The notes under the pieces were generated by a model that made no database searches, had not been told where the DNA came from, and worked only from the letters and a program-made list of their open reading frames with translations. Of a stretch of DNA of 6,467 nt, positions 5,670 to 6,467 are shown one piece after another. The translations under genes were made by a program, and so were the position numbers. The DNA is from Hyphomicrobiales bacterium (GTDB lineage Bacteria; Pseudomonadota; Alphaproteobacteria; Rhizobiales; Beijerinckiaceae). How positions within the stretch are numbered: the first letter of the stretch is position 1; each line of letters starts with the position of its first letter. The stretch spans positions 1-6,467 of the forward strand of contig PXAW01000001.1 in assembly GCA_003567055.1 (NCBI GenBank), written 5' to 3'.

Positions 5670-6467
5670 ATGAAGGTCTTCATCAGCGTCGATATCGAGG
5701 GCTGCGCCGGCATCACCCACTGGGACGAGGCGCGGCGCACGCATGCCGATTACGCGGAGTTCCGCGAGATCATGACCAACGAGGCGCTCGCCGCGATCCG
5801 GGGCGCCCGCGCGGCGGGTGCGACCGAGATCGTCGTGAAGGATGCCCATGCATCCGGGCGCAACCTGATCCTCGACAGGCTACCCCCCGATATCCGCATC
5901 GTGCGTTCCTGGGCCGGCCATCCGCTATGCATGGTGCAGGGGCTCGATGACAGCTTCGATGCGCTGATGATGATCGGCTATCACGCGGCGGCGGGGTCGG
6001 AAGCGAATGCGCTCGCCCATACACTCTCCCTCGCCGCCGCCGAGATCCGCCTCGATGGACGGCGCGCCTCGGAATTCCTGATCCATGCGCTCGCAGGCGC
6101 CATGCTTGGCGTGCCGACGGTGTTCGTCAGTGGTGATGCCGGGCTGATGGCGGAGATCGCGGAGGTCGCGCCGCAAGTCGGGCGCTGCGCGGTCAAGGAG
6201 GGTTTCGGCCAGTCGACCCTGTCGATGACCCCCGCCGGCGCCTGCGCGGCGATCGAGGCCGGCGCGGCGCAGGCGCTCGCCGATGCCGGCACACGGCGGC
6301 TCCTCGACGTGCCGCAGGCACCGGTGCTCGAAATCACCTATGCCGACCCGCTCCTGGCCGAGCGCCATCGCTGGTATCCCGGCGCCGGGCATGTCGGCGA
6401 CCGCACCATCCGCCTCGCCACGCAGGACTATTTCGATATCCTGCGCGCCCTGAATTATCTCACCTGA
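5670..6467 (+). CDS. dppA: M55 family D-aminopeptidase, DppA-like
   Basis: This is a zinc-dependent peptidase of MEROPS family M55, whose type member, Bacillus DppA, removes N-terminal D-amino acids such as D-Ala from short peptides and is thought to work in peptide or cell-wall fragment recycling. The 265-residue protein is complete, close to the usual length of about 270. Residues matching the DppA site are visible: D8 and E10 in SVDIEG (6-11), H60 in KDAHASGRN (57-65), H105 in GYHA (103-106), H117 in AHTLS (116-120) and E135 in RRASEF (131-136). [19 protein letters not shown] (88-106) is also typical. No signal peptide is seen, so it is probably cytosolic. The ATG at 5670 puts D8/E10 exactly where the family has them. 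It is transcribed divergently from GAPDH-arsJ. No dipeptide transporter gene is visible, but the window ends at its stop codon, so downstream partners could follow. The in vivo substrate is not known. Confidence 0.9.
   Translation: MKVFISVDIEGCAGITHWDEARRTHADYAEFREIMTNEALAAIRGARAAGATEIVVKDAHASGRNLILDRLPPDIRIVRSWAGHPLCMVQGLDDSFDALMMIGYHAAAGSEANALAHTLSLAAAEIRLDGRRASEFLIHALAGAMLGVPTVFVSGDAGLMAEIAEVAPQVGRCAVKEGFGQSTLSMTPAGACAAIEAGAAQALADAGTRRLLDVPQAPVLEITYADPLLAERHRWYPGAGHVGDRTIRLATQDYFDILRALNYLT

Noticed and set aside
5441..5740. A 100-codon upstream extension of the GAPDH frame
   Set aside because: It overlaps the divergent dppA start and its promoter region, has no family similarity, and the ATG at 5440 has a strong ribosome binding site.

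Overview
The window comes from a high-GC alphaproteobacterium, most likely of the order Hyphomicrobiales. The evidence is the strong G/C bias at third codon positions, the long antisense open frames this creates, a propionyl-CoA carboxylase alpha subunit of alphaproteobacterial type, a RibB fused to a decayed GTP cyclohydrolase II domain, and a 'GAGCATG...' palindromic element between genes. No rRNA, tRNA, CRISPR array, transposase or phage gene is seen. The genus cannot be fixed from this sequence alone.

Layout from left to right: (1) the C-terminal 250 codons of pccA on the + strand, ending with the biotin carrier domain; (2) a short convergent gap with a GC-rich hairpin; (3) ribB and (4) aroC, both on the - strand and 32 bp apart; (5) a 108 bp gap with a 46 bp imperfect palindrome; (6) arsJ and (7) an ArsJ-associated GAPDH gene, both on the - strand, with only 2 bp between them, GAPDH being promoter-proximal; (8) a 229 bp divergent intergenic region; (9) a complete dppA-like M55 D-aminopeptidase gene on the + strand, whose stop codon is the last three bases of the window.

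Functionally there are three themes. PccA is the biotin-dependent half of propionyl-CoA carboxylase. AroC makes chorismate with reduced FMN as cofactor, and RibB makes a precursor of the riboflavin that becomes FMN, so this pair links an enzyme to its cofactor supply. The GAPDH-ArsJ pair is the known two-step arsenate detoxification route: GAPDH uses arsenate in place of phosphate to form unstable 1-arseno-3-phosphoglycerate, and ArsJ exports it. No arsR, arsC, arsB or acr3 gene lies in the window.

The most notable observation is regulatory. Upstream of the GAPDH-arsJ operon, and pointing toward it, is a direct repeat, CTGTCAT-CCGG-CTGTCAC, with an 11 bp period. This has the layout of a PhoB binding site (Pho box). 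It suggests that this arsenate cassette is switched on by phosphate starvation, when high-affinity phosphate uptake would also bring in arsenate, rather than by arsenite through ArsR. A second unexplained signal is a perfect 9 bp inverted repeat just upstream of dppA.
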